Shown here: piece after piece, positions 9,303 to 18,852 of the stretch | Numbering within the stretch: position 1 is the first letter of the stretch | Layout of the letters: each line of letters opens with the position of its first letter | NCBI RefSeq assembly: GCF_026627505.1 | Contig: NZ_JAPNLK010000013.1 | Location: forward strand, 1 to 64,000 | DNA length: 64,000 bases | Direction: 5' to 3' | Source of the DNA: Streptomyces sp. H27-H5 | GTDB lineage: Bacteria > Actinomycetota > Actinomycetes > Streptomycetales > Streptomycetaceae | Program-made: the position numbers and the translations under genes | Notes under the pieces: generated by a model | What the model was told of the DNA's origin: nothing | The model's database searches: none | Seen by the model: only the letters and a program-made list of their open reading frames with translations

Positions 9303-9524
9303 TCAGAGCGCGGCCATCTTGGTGTAGGGACTCAGGATTCGTTTCTGGACCGAGCCGAAGTCGACGAGAACGGCGATCCCCTCCTCGATACCGACGACAC
9401 GGCCGAGACCGTGTTCGTCGTGAGTAACCCGGTCGCCCACGCTGAAGTGCCGCAAGGGCGCTTCCACAGGGGCCTTGAACGGGCTGGACGGCAAATGGCG
9501 GCGAGGTACTGCTGACTTTGTCAT
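9303..9524 (-). CDS. Small CarD/Tudor-like conserved protein
   Basis: 73 aa. A basic N-terminus (MTKSAVPRRHLPSSPFKAPV) precedes a compact beta domain HFSVGDRVTHDEHGLGRVVGIEEGIAVLVDFGS, cited here by its core GDRVTHDEHGLGRVVG. That core is like the RNA-polymerase-interacting domain of CarD and TRCF and like small Tudor-type barrels. Streptomyces genomes carry several such short proteins; function is unproven. ATG 9524 fits the family N-terminus; an in-frame extension upstream is Arg-rich and unlikely. It appears monocistronic. Confidence 0.7.
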   Translation of the reverse strand: MTKSAVPRRHLPSSPFKAPVEAPLRHFSVGDRVTHDEHGLGRVVGIEEGIAVLVDFGSVQKRILSPYTKMAAL

Positions 9525-9619
9525 TGAACCCAGTATGCGCCCCACAGGCCGCCCCACGGTCCGCCGTTCGGATCTCAATTCCGGCACCATCCGCACCACC
9601 GACCCCCGACGGGGCCCGG

Positions 9620-10666
9620 TCAGTCGTCCGGGTCGGCCCGTTCCAGCGCCGGCCGGAGCCCCGGCGCGGATTCGGTGAGCAGGTAGTCGGCCACCGCCGT
9701 GTCCGTGACGAGGCTGGTCACCAGGCCCGACCGGAGCACCGCCCCGATCGCGGAGGCCTTGCGCAGCCCACCGGCGATCGCCACGACCTCGGGGATCCGA
9801 CGCAGTCGGTCGGCCTCGACGGTGATGCACCGCTCGCCGAGGTCCCGTCCGACCCGACGCCCCTCGGCGTCGAACAGATGCGCGGACATCTCGGCCGCGA
9901 CGCCCAGGGAGGCGTAGTGCGCCCGTTCCTCGTCCGTGAGCATGTCGTGGACCGTGGAGATGCCCGTCTCCCAGGACCCGATGGAGACGGCGGCGACGGT
10001 CACCTTGTCGAAGTACTCGAAGGCCCGCGCGATGCCCGTCTGGCCGCGCAGCGCGGCGGCCGTCGCCGGGTCGGGCAGCAGCATGGGGGCGTAGATGGGG
10101 TGCGCGTCGCCGCCGGAGACCTGTGCGGCCCTGCGTACGGCCTCCACGGAGCCGCGCTCGGCGGTCCCAGCGTCGTACACGCCGGTCAGCTGGACCACCG
10201 TGCAGGGAGGCAGCCGGTGCAGGGAGGCGGCCATGTGAATGGTCGACCTGCCCCACGCCAGGCCCAGCACGTCGCCCTCGTTGACGAGTTCGCCGAGGAG
10301 GTCGGCCGCGACCGCGCCGAGGTTCTCCGGGTCGGGAGCGTCCTCGGTCGCGTCGGCCGGCGACTCCACGACGACCGCGTGGCGCAGCCCGTACCGCGCC
10401 CGGAGCGCGTCCGACCGCTCCGCGTCCAGCTCGGCCGGGACCCGGATCTCGATGCGCACGAGATCGCGTTCCAGCGCCGTCTCCAGGACCCGGGCCACCT
10501 TGAAGCGGCTCACGCCGAACTCCTCGGCGATCTGGATCTTGGACTTCCCCTCCAGGTAGAAGCGGCGCGCCATGGCCGCCGCCTGCACCAGCTCCGCGGG
10601 TCCCATCCGCAGGGCTGACCGTCCCGCCGACATTGCAGACACCGCGTTCTCCTCACTGCTGTTCAC
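9620..10666 (-). CDS. SorC/DeoR-type sugar-binding transcriptional regulator
   Basis: 348 aa. The N-terminal HTH (about 25-75) reads AAMARRFYLEGKSKIQIAEEFGVSRFKVARVL in short form KIQIAEEFGVSRFKVARVLE, followed by a large SorC effector domain (about 95-345) with VLGLAWGRSTIHMAASL and AIAGGLRKASAIGAVLRSG, which binds phosphorylated sugars. It lies just upstream of rpe, on the same strand but 3' to it, so it may respond to pentose or hexose phosphates; this is inference. GTG 10666 is within a tandem repeat; ATG 10633 (MSAGRSALRMGP) is an alternative start. Repeated GTTCAC elements upstream are candidate operators. Confidence 0.8.
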   Translation of the reverse strand: MNSSEENAVSAMSAGRSALRMGPAELVQAAAMARRFYLEGKSKIQIAEEFGVSRFKVARVLETALERDLVRIEIRVPAELDAERSDALRARYGLRHAVVVESPADATEDAPDPENLGAVAADLLGELVNEGDVLGLAWGRSTIHMAASLHRLPPCTVVQLTGVYDAGTAERGSVEAVRRAAQVSGGDAHPIYAPMLLPDPATAAALRGQTGIARAFEYFDKVTVAAVSIGSWETGISTVHDMLTDEERAHYASLGVAAEMSAHLFDAEGRRVGRDLGERCITVEADRLRRIPEVVAIAGGLRKASAIGAVLRSGLVTSLVTDTAVADYLLTESAPGLRPALERADPDD

Positions 10667-10760
10667 ACTCTCGTGTTCACACTCTCGACTCGCCGTTCAT
10701 CCTGTCAGATCCGACGGCCGTTGATCAGCCTGGACAGCTCCCGTTCACCGAGCTGTTCAC
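10661..10760. repeat. Tandem GTTCACACTCTCG repeat and further GTTCAC elements
   Basis: GTTCACACTCTCG is tandemly repeated at 10661 and 10675 (14-base period). Further GTTCAC copies start at 10743 and 10755, and GTTCAT at 10694. The set spans the SorC regulator start and the space to rpe, where autoregulatory operators would be expected. Confidence 0.55.
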
Positions 10761-10771
10761 CAAGCCTCGTC

Positions 10772-11458
10772 TCAGTGGTCGCAACCCCAGGGCGCGGCGG
10801 CGATGGCCGCACTCGCCTGCTCACGCAGCGTCCGCACCGCGGCGGCCGGGTCGACCGCGCCGTAGACCGCGCTCCCGGCGACGAACACGTCCGCGCCCGC
10901 CTCGGCGACCCGCTCGATCGTCGAGGCCGACACCCCGCCGTCGACCTGGAGCCAGAGCTCCAGCCCGTGCTTGGCGATCAGCTCCCGGGTACGCCGGATC
11001 TTGGGCAGCATGATGTCGAGGAAGGACTGCCCGCCGAAGCCGGGCTCGACCGTCATGATCAGCACCATGTCCAGCTCGGGGAGCAGGTCCTCGTACTGTT
11101 CGATCGGCGTGGCCGGCTTGAGCGCCATCGACGCCCGCGCCCCCTTGGCCCGGATCTCCCGCGCGAGGCGCACCGGCGCGGCGGCGGCCTCGGCGTGGAA
11201 GGTGACCGACCCGGCACCGGCCTCCACGTACTGCGGCGCCCAGCGGTCGGGGTCCTCGATCATGAGGTGCAGGTCGAGCGGGATGTCCGTGGCCCGGCTC
11301 AGGGACTCCACGATCGGCATGCCGAGGGTGAGGTTCGGGACGAAATGGTTGTCCATGACGTCGACGTGCAGCCAGTCGGCGCCCTCGACGGCCCTGGCCT
11401 CTTCGGCGAGCCGGGAGAAGTCGGCGGACAGGATGCTGGGGTTGATCTGAACGGCCAT
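10772..11458 (-). CDS. rpe: Ribulose-phosphate 3-epimerase
   Basis: 228 aa TIM-barrel enzyme interconverting ribulose 5-phosphate and xylulose 5-phosphate in the pentose phosphate pathway. Visible motifs are [14 protein letters not shown], metal ligands His31 and Asp33 in [23 protein letters not shown] (His64), [11 protein letters not shown], and [11 protein letters not shown] with the catalytic Asp. The length is typical. It follows rsmB and fmt on the same strand after a hairpin at 11636-11659, so it probably has its own promoter in the 210-base gap. Confidence 0.95.
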   Translation of the reverse strand: MAVQINPSILSADFSRLAEEARAVEGADWLHVDVMDNHFVPNLTLGMPIVESLSRATDIPLDLHLMIEDPDRWAPQYVEAGAGSVTFHAEAAAAPVRLAREIRAKGARASMALKPATPIEQYEDLLPELDMVLIMTVEPGFGGQSFLDIMLPKIRRTRELIAKHGLELWLQVDGGVSASTIERVAEAGADVFVAGSAVYGAVDPAAAVRTLREQASAAIAAAPWGCDH

Positions 11459-11635
11459 GCCCCAAGGTTGCCATGCCCCCGCCCGGTTCCGGCCATGACC
11501 CCGGAAGTCTCCGTAGGGTGCGGGACGTGCGAGTGATCATGGGTCTCGCCCCACTCGCCCCTCGTCACCACCCCTGGCACGGCCGCGCCGCGCGCCCCGC
11601 GGCCGCCGAGGTATCCCGCCACCGCCCCACCGCAC

Positions 11636-11659
11636 GCCGCCCCCTCGACCGGGGGCGGC
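11636..11659 (-). terminator. Hairpin after rsmB
   Basis: Perfect 9-bp stem GCCGCCCCC / GGGGGCGGC with a 6-base loop, about 10 bases past the rsmB stop. Confidence 0.55.
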
Positions 11660-11668
11660 GGGCCGGCC

Positions 11669-13165
11669 TCAGGCCGTGCGGCGCAGCAGTGCCAGGTACA
11701 TGGCGTCCGTACCGTGCAGGTGCGGCCAGAGCTGGACGTCCGGGCCGTCTCCCAGGGCCGGTACGCCGGCCATGTAGGGCCTGGCGTCGATCAGTTCGGC
11801 CGAGACGGGCGACGCGCCGGCGCCGCGCCCCTTCAGGACGTCGTCGACCACCACCCGGGTCTCCGCCAGGTGCGGGGAGCAGGTCGCGTAGCCGACGATC
11901 CCGCCGACGCGGACGGCCGAGAGCGCCTCCCGGAGCAGGCCGCGCTGGAGCGGCGCGAAGCGGTCCAGGTCCTCGGGGCGCCGCCGCCAGCGGGCCTCGG
12001 GGCGTCGCCGCAGGGCGCCGAGGCCGGAGCACGGGACGTCCATCAGGACCCGGTCGAAGGAACCCGGCAGCCACGGCGGGCGGGTGCCGTCGGCGGCGAT
12101 GACCTGGTACGGGCCGGGGTTGCCGGCGAGCGCGTTCTCCACCAGGCGCGCCCGGTGCGGCTGCTTCTCGGAGGCCAGCAGGAAGGCGCCCCGGCGTGCG
12201 GCGAGCGCCGCCAGCAGGGCCGCCTTGCCGCCCGGGCCGGCGCAGCCGTCCAGCCACCGGGCGTCACGGCCCTCGATCGGGGCCGCCGCCAGGGCCATCG
12301 CCACCAGTTGGCTGCCCTCGTCCTGCACGCCGGCGCGCCCGTCGCGCACCGCCTCCAGCGCGCCCGGCTCGCCGCCCTCGGCCATCCGCACGGCGTACGG
12401 GGACCAGCGGCCGGGCAGGGCCGAGTCCTCGCCGACCGCCTCCAACAGTTCTTCGGTGGTGGACCGTCCGGGCCGCGCCACCAGGGTGACCTCAGGCCGC
12501 TCGTTGTCGGCCTCCAGGAGGTCCTCGATGCCCGCGCGGCCCCCGCCGAGGGCGTCCCACAGCGCGCTGACGACCCAGCGCGGGTGCGAGTGGTACACCG
12601 CCAGGTGCTGTTCCGCGTCGTCCTCGTACGGCGGGGCGACCTTCTCCAGCCAGCCGTCCAGGTCGTGCGCGGCGATCTTGCGCAGGACGGCGTTCACGAA
12701 CTTGGCGCGCCCGTCGCCGAGCACCACCCGCGCCAGTTCCACGCTCGCGGACACCGCCGCGTGCGTCGGGATCCGCGTCCCCAGCAGTTGGTGGGCACCG
12801 AGCGAGAGCACGTCCAGCACCGGCGGGTCCACCTCCCGCAGCGGTCGGTCGATGCAGGCCTTGATGACCGCGTCGTACGTGCCCTGGCGGCGCAGCGTCC
12901 CGTACACCAGCTCGGTGGCCAGCGCCGCGTCGCGGGCCTGGAAGTTCTCGTCCTGGCGGGCCTTGCGCAGCAGCGGCGGCAGCACGAGGTTGGCGTACGC
13001 GTCCCGCTCCCCCACCGCCCGCAGCGCCTCGAAGGCCAGCATCCGCACGGGGTCCTTCTGCGGCCGGCGGTACGGCTTGCCCGGCTTGCCGCCCTGGCCT
13101 CCGGACGGCTTGCCTCCCCCGGCGGCGGCGGGTCGACGACGAGGCTGGCGAGGCTGTTCGCTCAC
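11669..13165 (-). CDS. rsmB: 16S rRNA (cytosine-C5)-methyltransferase RsmB/Fmu
   Basis: 498 aa. A basic Gly/Pro N-terminus (1-38) is followed by a NusB-like RNA-binding domain (about 40-185) and a Rossmann SAM-methyltransferase domain. SAM motif DGCAGPGGKAA lies at 306-316, DVPCSGLGALRR carries Cys379 and VGYATCSPHLAET carries the nucleophilic Cys429. RsmB methylates C967 of 16S rRNA (E. coli numbering). The gene follows fmt with a 61-base gap and no hairpin, the usual fmt-rsmB operon. It is somewhat longer than E. coli RsmB because of the basic leader. Confidence 0.93.
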   Translation of the reverse strand: MSEQPRQPRRRPAAAGGGKPSGGQGGKPGKPYRRPQKDPVRMLAFEALRAVGERDAYANLVLPPLLRKARQDENFQARDAALATELVYGTLRRQGTYDAVIKACIDRPLREVDPPVLDVLSLGAHQLLGTRIPTHAAVSASVELARVVLGDGRAKFVNAVLRKIAAHDLDGWLEKVAPPYEDDAEQHLAVYHSHPRWVVSALWDALGGGRAGIEDLLEADNERPEVTLVARPGRSTTEELLEAVGEDSALPGRWSPYAVRMAEGGEPGALEAVRDGRAGVQDEGSQLVAMALAAAPIEGRDARWLDGCAGPGGKAALLAALAARRGAFLLASEKQPHRARLVENALAGNPGPYQVIAADGTRPPWLPGSFDRVLMDVPCSGLGALRRRPEARWRRRPEDLDRFAPLQRGLLREALSAVRVGGIVGYATCSPHLAETRVVVDDVLKGRGAGASPVSAELIDARPYMAGVPALGDGPDVQLWPHLHGTDAMYLALLRRTA

Positions 13166-13226
13166 GTGAAAGGTGCTCCGGATGTACGAGGTGCTACGGG
13201 TCTGCAGGGGTGGGGAACGACGGAGG

Positions 13227-14171
13227 TCAGCCTACGTCGACTCCTCCGAGGCGCTCGCCGGGCGCGATCCGCACCCCGCGCGCCCAGTCGGCGCCCTTCA
13301 TCGGCTTCTTGCCCTGCGGCTGCACCCAGAGCAGCTCCACGGCGTGCGAACCGGTGCCGACGTACACGTTGTTCTTGGCCGGGGCGAGCACCCCGGGCTC
13401 CAGGTCCGTGCGGTCGGGCACCAGGCCGACCGAGATCAGCTTGAGCCGCTCGCCGCGGAAGACGGTCCACGCCCCGGGGGCGGGCGTGCAGCCGCGCACC
13501 ACCCGGTCGGCGCGCAGCGCGGGGGCCTTCCAGTCGATCCGGGCGTCCTCCACGGTGATCTTCGGCGCGAGCGAGATCCCGTCGGCAGGCTGCTCGACGG
13601 CGCGCAGCGTCCCGTCCTCGATCCCGTCCATGGTGGCCGCCAGCAGACCGGCCCCGGCGAAGGCGAGTCGGGTCAGCAGGTCGCCGCTGGTGTCGGTCGG
13701 CCGGACCTCCTCGGTGAGGATCCCGTAGACCGGGCCGGAGTCGAGGCCCTCCTCGATCTGGAAGGTGGACGCGCCGGTGACCTGGTCCCCGGCCATGATC
13801 GACTGCTGTACGGGGGCCGCGCCGCGCCAGGCCGGAAGCAGCGAGAAGTGCAGGTTGACCCATCCCCGCCGGGGGATCTCCAGGGCGCTCTTGGGCAGCA
13901 GCGCCCCGTAGGCGACGACCGGGCAGCAGTCGGGGTCGATCTCGCGCAGCCGGGCCTGGAACTCGGGGTCGCGGGGCCGGGTGGGCTTGAGGACCTCGAT
14001 CCCGGCCTCCTCGGCGCGCTCGGCGACGGGGCTCGCGGCGAGGCGTCGGCCACGACCCGCCGGTGCGTCGGGCCGGGTGACGACGGCGGCGACCTCGTGG
14101 CGCCCGGAGGCGATCAGGGCGTCCAGGGCGGGCACGGCGACCTCGGGGGTGCCTGCGAAGACGAGCTTCAC
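13227..14171 (-). CDS. fmt: Methionyl-tRNA formyltransferase
   Basis: 314 aa. Formylates initiator Met-tRNA using 10-formyl-THF. The N-terminal formyl-transfer domain holds the catalytic triad at canonical positions: Asn106 and His108 in [18 protein letters not shown] and Asp144 in [11 protein letters not shown]. The C-terminal OB-like tRNA-binding domain begins at about 205. The start ATG 14171 gives [19 protein letters not shown]. It is the first gene of the fmt-rsmB unit and divergent from the gene at 14457. A TAGACT -10 candidate lies about 40 bases upstream. Confidence 0.95.
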   Translation of the reverse strand: MKLVFAGTPEVAVPALDALIASGRHEVAAVVTRPDAPAGRGRRLAASPVAERAEEAGIEVLKPTRPRDPEFQARLREIDPDCCPVVAYGALLPKSALEIPRRGWVNLHFSLLPAWRGAAPVQQSIMAGDQVTGASTFQIEEGLDSGPVYGILTEEVRPTDTSGDLLTRLAFAGAGLLAATMDGIEDGTLRAVEQPADGISLAPKITVEDARIDWKAPALRADRVVRGCTPAPGAWTVFRGERLKLISVGLVPDRTDLEPGVLAPAKNNVYVGTGSHAVELLWVQPQGKKPMKGADWARGVRIAPGERLGGVDVG

Positions 14172-14210
14172 CGGTTACTACCTCGCTCTCTCGGCTGTCA
14201 GCAGCACACC

Positions 14211-14216
14211 AGTCTA
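14211..14216 (-). promoter_or_regulatory. Candidate -10 for fmt
   Basis: On the minus strand this reads TAGACT, a good TAnnnT -10, about 40 bases before the fmt start. No convincing -35 is visible. Confidence 0.35.
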
Positions 14217-14366
14217 TGGGGGTGCGCGCGAGGCGGCTCACCTGCGGCCCCCGGGTCCTGTCGGCGAGTGGCGCCGGTCGGGCCCAGGGGGCGTACGCAC
14301 ACGCGCGCGCCCCTCGCATATGCCGACACGCCCCCACAGCGTGACCTGGGCACCGGGTGGAGCGTT

Positions 14367-14384
14367 GGTCAAGAGAGATTGACC
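14367..14384. promoter_or_regulatory. Inverted repeat in the fmt / 14457 divergent spacer
   Basis: GGTCAA (14367-14372) and TTGACC (14379-14384) are perfect inverted copies with six bases between, 73 bases before the plus-strand gene at 14457. TTGACC could also be a -35 hexamer. The rest of the 285-base spacer shows no gene. Confidence 0.35.
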
Positions 14385-14456
14385 GAAACGGGCCGCGCAT
14401 CACTACCGGTGTCTGCGGCTCCTCCGCTCTTCAGCACCGGTTCGAGAGGCTTCTTC

Positions 14457-14999
14457 ATGGCCGACCACGCCACCCACGACGCCCAAGCACGGGCCAGCCT
14501 GCACCTCCTGGTGCGGGACATCGAGCGGGTTCGCCGGCAGGTGGATGCTCTGCGTACGCTCACCGCCCAGCTCGGCAACGTGTACCGCCCGCGCCGCTCA
14601 GGTCCCTCCACGGGCTTCGTCGTCTACGGAAGGGCGCCCGCGCCCACCGTCCGCCTCGCGCAGGAACTGCGGGACAGCGTCGAGACGCTGGTCACCGCGG
14701 CAGTGGACTTCGACCGCTCGCTCGGCTTCTCGTGGGACGCGGTCGGCTCGGCTCTCGGCGTCACCAAGCAGGCCGTGCACCGGCGTTACGGGGCCCGGCG
14801 CGCGCAGCCCGTCGAGGCGACCGAGCCGCAGCCCGAGGCGACCACCACCCGCACCCTGGGGCCGCTCCCCACGATCCCCGCAGCCCGCTCGGTACCGCCG
14901 CAGCCCGTGCGCGAGGAGTCGCAGGCGGGGGCCCAGGCCGCAGCCGCGGCGGGGTCGGTCCCCCGCTCACCGGCCTTCCCGGGACCGCGGAACAGCTGA
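14457..14999 (+). CDS. Hypothetical protein with a helix-turn-helix-like region
   Basis: 180 aa. Residues 1-60 are helical ([20 protein letters not shown]). About residues 80-115 contain [22 protein letters not shown], cited as [20 protein letters not shown], which has the shape of a HTH with a recognition helix. The tail (120-180) is Pro/Ala-rich and disordered. The start ATG 14457 has GAGAGG upstream. It is a conserved neighbour of fmt and priA in Streptomyces by recollection. A DNA-binding role is likely but unproven. Confidence 0.75.
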   Translation: MADHATHDAQARASLHLLVRDIERVRRQVDALRTLTAQLGNVYRPRRSGPSTGFVVYGRAPAPTVRLAQELRDSVETLVTAAVDFDRSLGFSWDAVGSALGVTKQAVHRRYGARRAQPVEATEPQPEATTTRTLGPLPTIPAARSVPPQPVREESQAGAQAAAAAGSVPRSPAFPGPRNS

Positions 15000-15145
15000 T
15001 CGCCCCCGCCGCCGGGACGCCGACACCCGACGGCCGGGCCGATCCGGCCGCAGTACAGCGGTTCCCGCCCCCGGCAGAGCGATCCGAACGGTCGCCCCGC
15101 CGGGGGCGTTCCACGTCCCGGCCGGCCGGCGCCGCCAACGCCCCC

Positions 15146-15185
15146 GGCTCTCCAGCTCTCCGGCTCTCCGGCTCTCCGGCTCTCC
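15146..15185. repeat. Tandem 8-bp repeat (GGCTCTCC x5)
   Basis: Five consecutive units of GGCTCTCC (second unit AGCTCTCC) fill 15146-15185 between the gene at 14457 and the priA 3' end. The rest of the 219-base gap is GC-rich with no gene. Confidence 0.85.
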
Positions 15186-15218
15186 GCCGAGAACGACCCG
15201 GCCGCCCCCGCGCGGGCG

Positions 15219-17354
15219 TCAGCCGATGTCCGGCGGGTCGATCCTGACCCGCACCGACTCCGCCGCCGACACGCCCCGGGCCAGCCGAGCGGCCTGCGCC
15301 GACTTGAGCGCCGCCGCCAGGGCCGCGCCGTTGCCGGGCCGGACCCGAACCAGCGCCCGCTCGCCCGGGGAAGCCTCCCGGCGGCGCCCCGGCAGCGGTA
15401 CCGGGCCCAGGATCTCCGCGTCCGACGGCAGGTCCGCGGCGGCCAGGAAGCCCTCCACCGCCTCCTTGCGGCCGATGACGGACGCCATGCGCGACACCGG
15501 CGGGAAGCGCAGCTCGGCGCGCTCGGCCAGCTCGCGCAGCGCGTGTCCCACGGGGTCCCACCTGACCAGCGCCTGTACCGGGCGCAGCGTGGGCTCGGCC
15601 ACGATGACGACCTGGCCGCTGCCGCGCACCAGGGACGACGCGGCGATCCAGCGTCGGAGCGCCTCCTCACTCGCGCGCAGGTCGGGGAAGCCGAGCATCG
15701 CCCAGCCGTCCAGGAGCAGCGCGGCCGCGTAGCCGTCGCCCTCCGCCACGGGCTCCGCGCCCGGTGTGGAGACCACCAGGGCCGGGGCGTCGGGCACCCG
15801 GTCCAGCACGTGGTCGCGTCCGGAGGTGCGCACGGACACGGCGGGGAAGGCCCGCCCCAGTTCCTCGGCGGTGCGGCGCGCCCCGACCACCTGGGCCCGC
15901 AGGCGGAAGGATCCGCACTCCTCGCAGTGCCAGGCGCTCTCCTGTCGGCCGCACCATCCGCAGTGCAGCTCCCGCGCGTCGGGCGCCTCCAACGGGCCCG
16001 CGCAGGCCCCGCACCGCGCGGGGGTCCGGCACCGCTCGCAGGCCAGCCGGGGCACGTAACCGCGCCGGGGCACCTGGACGAGCACGGGCCCGGTCTTCAG
16101 GCCCTCCCGTACGGTCTCCCAGGCCAGGCTGGGCAGGCGGGCCGCGCGGGCCGCCTCGTCCCGCGCGAGGAGTTCGTCCCCGACGGTGCGGATGCGGGGC
16201 GCGTGCGCGCGTACCGTCGTCCGGTCGGCCACCAGCGGCCGGGCCCAGCCGGACTCGACGAGTTGGGCCGCCTCGACCGTGCAGCTCGTACCGCCCAGGA
16301 GGAAGGCGCAGCCCTCCGTCATCGAGCGCAGTTGCAGCACCTCCCGCACGTGCGGGAAGGGGGCGTTGTCGTCGCTGTGGCTGGAGTCCCCGTCGTCCCA
16401 GACGGCGACCAGCCCCAGGTCCCGGACGGGCGCGAACATGGCCGCGCGGGTCCCGATCACGGCCCGCACCGAGCCACGGTGCACCGAGAGCCACTGCGTG
16501 TAGCGCTTCTGGGGGCCCGATTCGGCGGTCAGCAGGGTGTGCAGCCCCTTGCCCACCAGCGCGGTCAGCGCCTCGTCCACGCGGGCGGCGGCGCGGCCGT
16601 CGGGGAGGACGGCCAGCGCGCCGCGGCCGGAGGCCAGGGTGGTCGCCATCGCGCGCGCCAGCTCGTCCGGCCAGTGCGGACCGGGCAACGCCGTCCACAC
16701 GGTGCGGGGGCTCGCGCCGGACGCCAGCTCGCGCAGGAGGCCCGGTCCGGCCGGGTACCGCTCCCAGCCGCCCGGTTCGGGCACCCCGGGGGCGGGCCTC
16801 GGCTCCGGGGACGGCCGGCTCTCGGCCTGTCCGTGGCGCGGCGGGATCGCCAGTTGGAGGACGTCGGCGAGGCTGCCCGCGTAGCGCTGGGCCACGGCCC
16901 GGGCGAGCTTCTCCATCCGCGGGCTCAGCACCCGCTCGGGCGACACCACCTGGGCCAGTGCGGCGAGCGGCCCGTCGTAGTCCGTCTCCGCGATCCGCTC
17001 GATCACGAAACCGTCGATCAGGCCGCCGCCCTCGCGGCGTCCGTCGCGGACGCGGCCCTCTCCCGCGCCGAAGCGGACCCGGACCCGGACGCCCGGCTGG
17101 GCGTCCTCGGCCAGGTGCTCGGGGACGGCGTAGTCCCAGGTCTGGTCGAGGTGCAGGACACCCTTGTTGACGAGGATCCTGGCGATCGGCAGGTCCTTGG
17201 CCAGCGGCGCTCCCCGCCAGGTGCGGGGCTTGGCCTTCTCCTCGGCCGTCGCCTTGGCCTCGGCCACCATCCCCCGGATCAGCGCGAGCTGCTCCGGCGG
17301 ACCACCGGGACTCCCGTCCTCGGGCCGCTCTTCGGAATCGCTCTCGCTGCTCAC
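15219..17354 (-). CDS. priA: Primosomal protein N' (PriA), actinobacterial degenerate type
   Basis: 711 aa from GTG 17354 (VSSESDSEERPEDG). The N-terminal DNA-binding domain (VLHLDQTWDYAVPEHL, VRVRFGAGEGRVRDG) and the zinc-binding cluster are kept: CERCRTPARCGACAGPLE and LHCGWCGRQESAWHCEECGS. The Walker A region reads TALPGPHWPDELARA instead of GVTGSGKT, and Walker B reads VAVWDDGDSSHSD instead of DEEH, so ATPase/helicase activity is probably absent, as is described for actinobacterial PriA. The likely role is structural, in replication restart. The start lacks a strong SD. metK lies upstream, separated by a strong terminator. Confidence 0.88.
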   Translation of the reverse strand: MSSESDSEERPEDGSPGGPPEQLALIRGMVAEAKATAEEKAKPRTWRGAPLAKDLPIARILVNKGVLHLDQTWDYAVPEHLAEDAQPGVRVRVRFGAGEGRVRDGRREGGGLIDGFVIERIAETDYDGPLAALAQVVSPERVLSPRMEKLARAVAQRYAGSLADVLQLAIPPRHGQAESRPSPEPRPAPGVPEPGGWERYPAGPGLLRELASGASPRTVWTALPGPHWPDELARAMATTLASGRGALAVLPDGRAAARVDEALTALVGKGLHTLLTAESGPQKRYTQWLSVHRGSVRAVIGTRAAMFAPVRDLGLVAVWDDGDSSHSDDNAPFPHVREVLQLRSMTEGCAFLLGGTSCTVEAAQLVESGWARPLVADRTTVRAHAPRIRTVGDELLARDEAARAARLPSLAWETVREGLKTGPVLVQVPRRGYVPRLACERCRTPARCGACAGPLEAPDARELHCGWCGRQESAWHCEECGSFRLRAQVVGARRTAEELGRAFPAVSVRTSGRDHVLDRVPDAPALVVSTPGAEPVAEGDGYAAALLLDGWAMLGFPDLRASEEALRRWIAASSLVRGSGQVVIVAEPTLRPVQALVRWDPVGHALRELAERAELRFPPVSRMASVIGRKEAVEGFLAAADLPSDAEILGPVPLPGRRREASPGERALVRVRPGNGAALAAALKSAQAARLARGVSAAESVRVRIDPPDIG

Positions 17355-17386
17355 ACCCGAATTCTTACCAAATGCCGGTGACAACG

Positions 17387-17424
17387 ACGTACGGCCCCGG
17401 ACCGAGGGGTCCGGGGCCGTACGT
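17387..17424 (-). terminator. Terminator after metK
   Basis: Perfect 17-bp stem: 17387-17403 (ACGTACGGCCCCGGACC) pairs with 17408-17424, with a 4-base loop. It lies 24 bases past the metK stop. Confidence 0.85.
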
Positions 17425-17448
17425 ACGGGCGCGTCCGCGCCGGGGGTC

Positions 17449-18657
17449 CTACAGACCGGCGGCGGCGCGCAGGGCGTCGACGCGGTCGGTGCGCTCCCAG
17501 GTGAAGTCCGGCAGCTCGCGGCCGAAGTGGCCGTAGGCGGCGGTCTGCGCGTAGATCGGGCGCAGCAGGTCCAGGTCGCGGATGATGGCGGCCGGGCGGA
17601 GGTCGAAGACCTGGCCGATCGCCTCCTCGATCTTCTGGACGTCGACCTTGGCGGTGCCGAAGGTCTCCACGAAGAGACCGACCGGCTCGGCCTTGCCGAT
17701 GGCGTACGCGACCTGCACCTCGCAGCGCGAGGCCAGCCCGGCGGCGACGACGTTCTTGGCGACCCAGCGCATGGCGTAGGCGGCCGAGCGGTCGACCTTG
17801 GACGGGTCCTTGCCGGAGAACGCGCCACCACCGTGACGGGCCATGCCGCCGTAGGTGTCGATGATGATCTTGCGGCCGGTGAGGCCGGCGTCGCCCATGG
17901 GGCCGCCGATCTCGAAGCGACCGGTCGGGTTCACCAGGAGGCGGTAGCCCTCGGTGTCGAGCTTGATGCCGTCCTCGATGAGCTGGGCCAGCACGTGCTC
18001 GACGACGAACTCGCGGATGTCCGGGGCGAGCAGCGAGTCCAGGTCGATGTCGGCGGCGTGCTGCGAGGACACGACGACCGTGTCCAGGCGCACGGCCTTG
18101 TCGCCGTCGTACTCGATGGTGACCTGGGTCTTGCCGTCGGGGCGCAGGTACGGGATGGTGCCGTTCTTGCGGACCTCGGACAGTCGGCGCGAGAGCTTGT
18201 GCGCGATGTGGATCGGGAGCGGCATCAGCTCGGGCGTCTCGTCGCAGGCGTACCCGAACATCAGGCCCTGGTCGCCGGCGCCCTGCTTGTCCAGCTCGTC
18301 CTCGTCGCCCTCGACCCGCTTCTCGTACGCGGTGTCGACGCCCTGCGCGATGTCGGGGGACTGCGCGCCGATGGACACCGACACGCCGCAGGAGGCGCCG
18401 TCGAAGCCCTTCTTCGAGGAGTCGTAGCCGATTTCGAGGATCTTGTCGCGGACGAGCTGCGCGATCGGGGCGTAGGCCTTCGTCGTCACCTCTCCCGCGA
18501 TGTGCACGAGACCGGTGGTGATGAGGGTTTCCACGGCCACGCGCGAAGTCGGGTCCTCGGCGAGAAGCGCGTCGAGGATCGTGTCGCTGATCTGGTCAGC
18601 GATCTTGTCGGGGTGGCCCTCGGTCACGGACTCCGAGGTGAACAGGCGACGGGACAC
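17449..18657 (-). CDS. metK: S-adenosylmethionine synthetase
   Basis: 402 aa. Makes SAM from methionine and ATP. GTG 18657, with AGGGAGC just upstream, gives (M)[20 protein letters not shown]; the longer in-frame start at 18708 does not fit the family. Motifs: [25 protein letters not shown], and the P-loop-like [16 protein letters not shown]. Tetrameric cytosolic enzyme; in Streptomyces SAM level influences secondary metabolism. The upstream gap (18658-18852) contains a possible -10 (TAAACT on the minus strand, 18743-18748) and no recognisable SAM riboswitch. Confidence 0.96.
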   Translation of the reverse strand: MSRRLFTSESVTEGHPDKIADQISDTILDALLAEDPTSRVAVETLITTGLVHIAGEVTTKAYAPIAQLVRDKILEIGYDSSKKGFDGASCGVSVSIGAQSPDIAQGVDTAYEKRVEGDEDELDKQGAGDQGLMFGYACDETPELMPLPIHIAHKLSRRLSEVRKNGTIPYLRPDGKTQVTIEYDGDKAVRLDTVVVSSQHAADIDLDSLLAPDIREFVVEHVLAQLIEDGIKLDTEGYRLLVNPTGRFEIGGPMGDAGLTGRKIIIDTYGGMARHGGGAFSGKDPSKVDRSAAYAMRWVAKNVVAAGLASRCEVQVAYAIGKAEPVGLFVETFGTAKVDVQKIEEAIGQVFDLRPAAIIRDLDLLRPIYAQTAAYGHFGRELPDFTWERTDRVDALRAAAGL

Positions 18658-18852
18658 AACGCTCCCTGGGGTTGCAGCGGCTGCTGGCTGATCATTTGGC
18701 GGAACCACACCGGGGGCTGCGCCCGATCACGTTCCGAGTTGCAGTTTATCGGTCGCCGCCGTCTGTCGGACCACCCGTCTCGCCTTGTGGGAGCCGTGTG
18801 ACCTGCGGCACTCCATTCTGACCCAGGAGTCTGCCTCCCGGAAGCGTCCCGT

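Noticed and set aside
18658..18852. SAM riboswitch upstream of metK
   Set aside because: I could not find the conserved stems of SAM-I or SAM-II; the 195-base gap only shows a possible -10.
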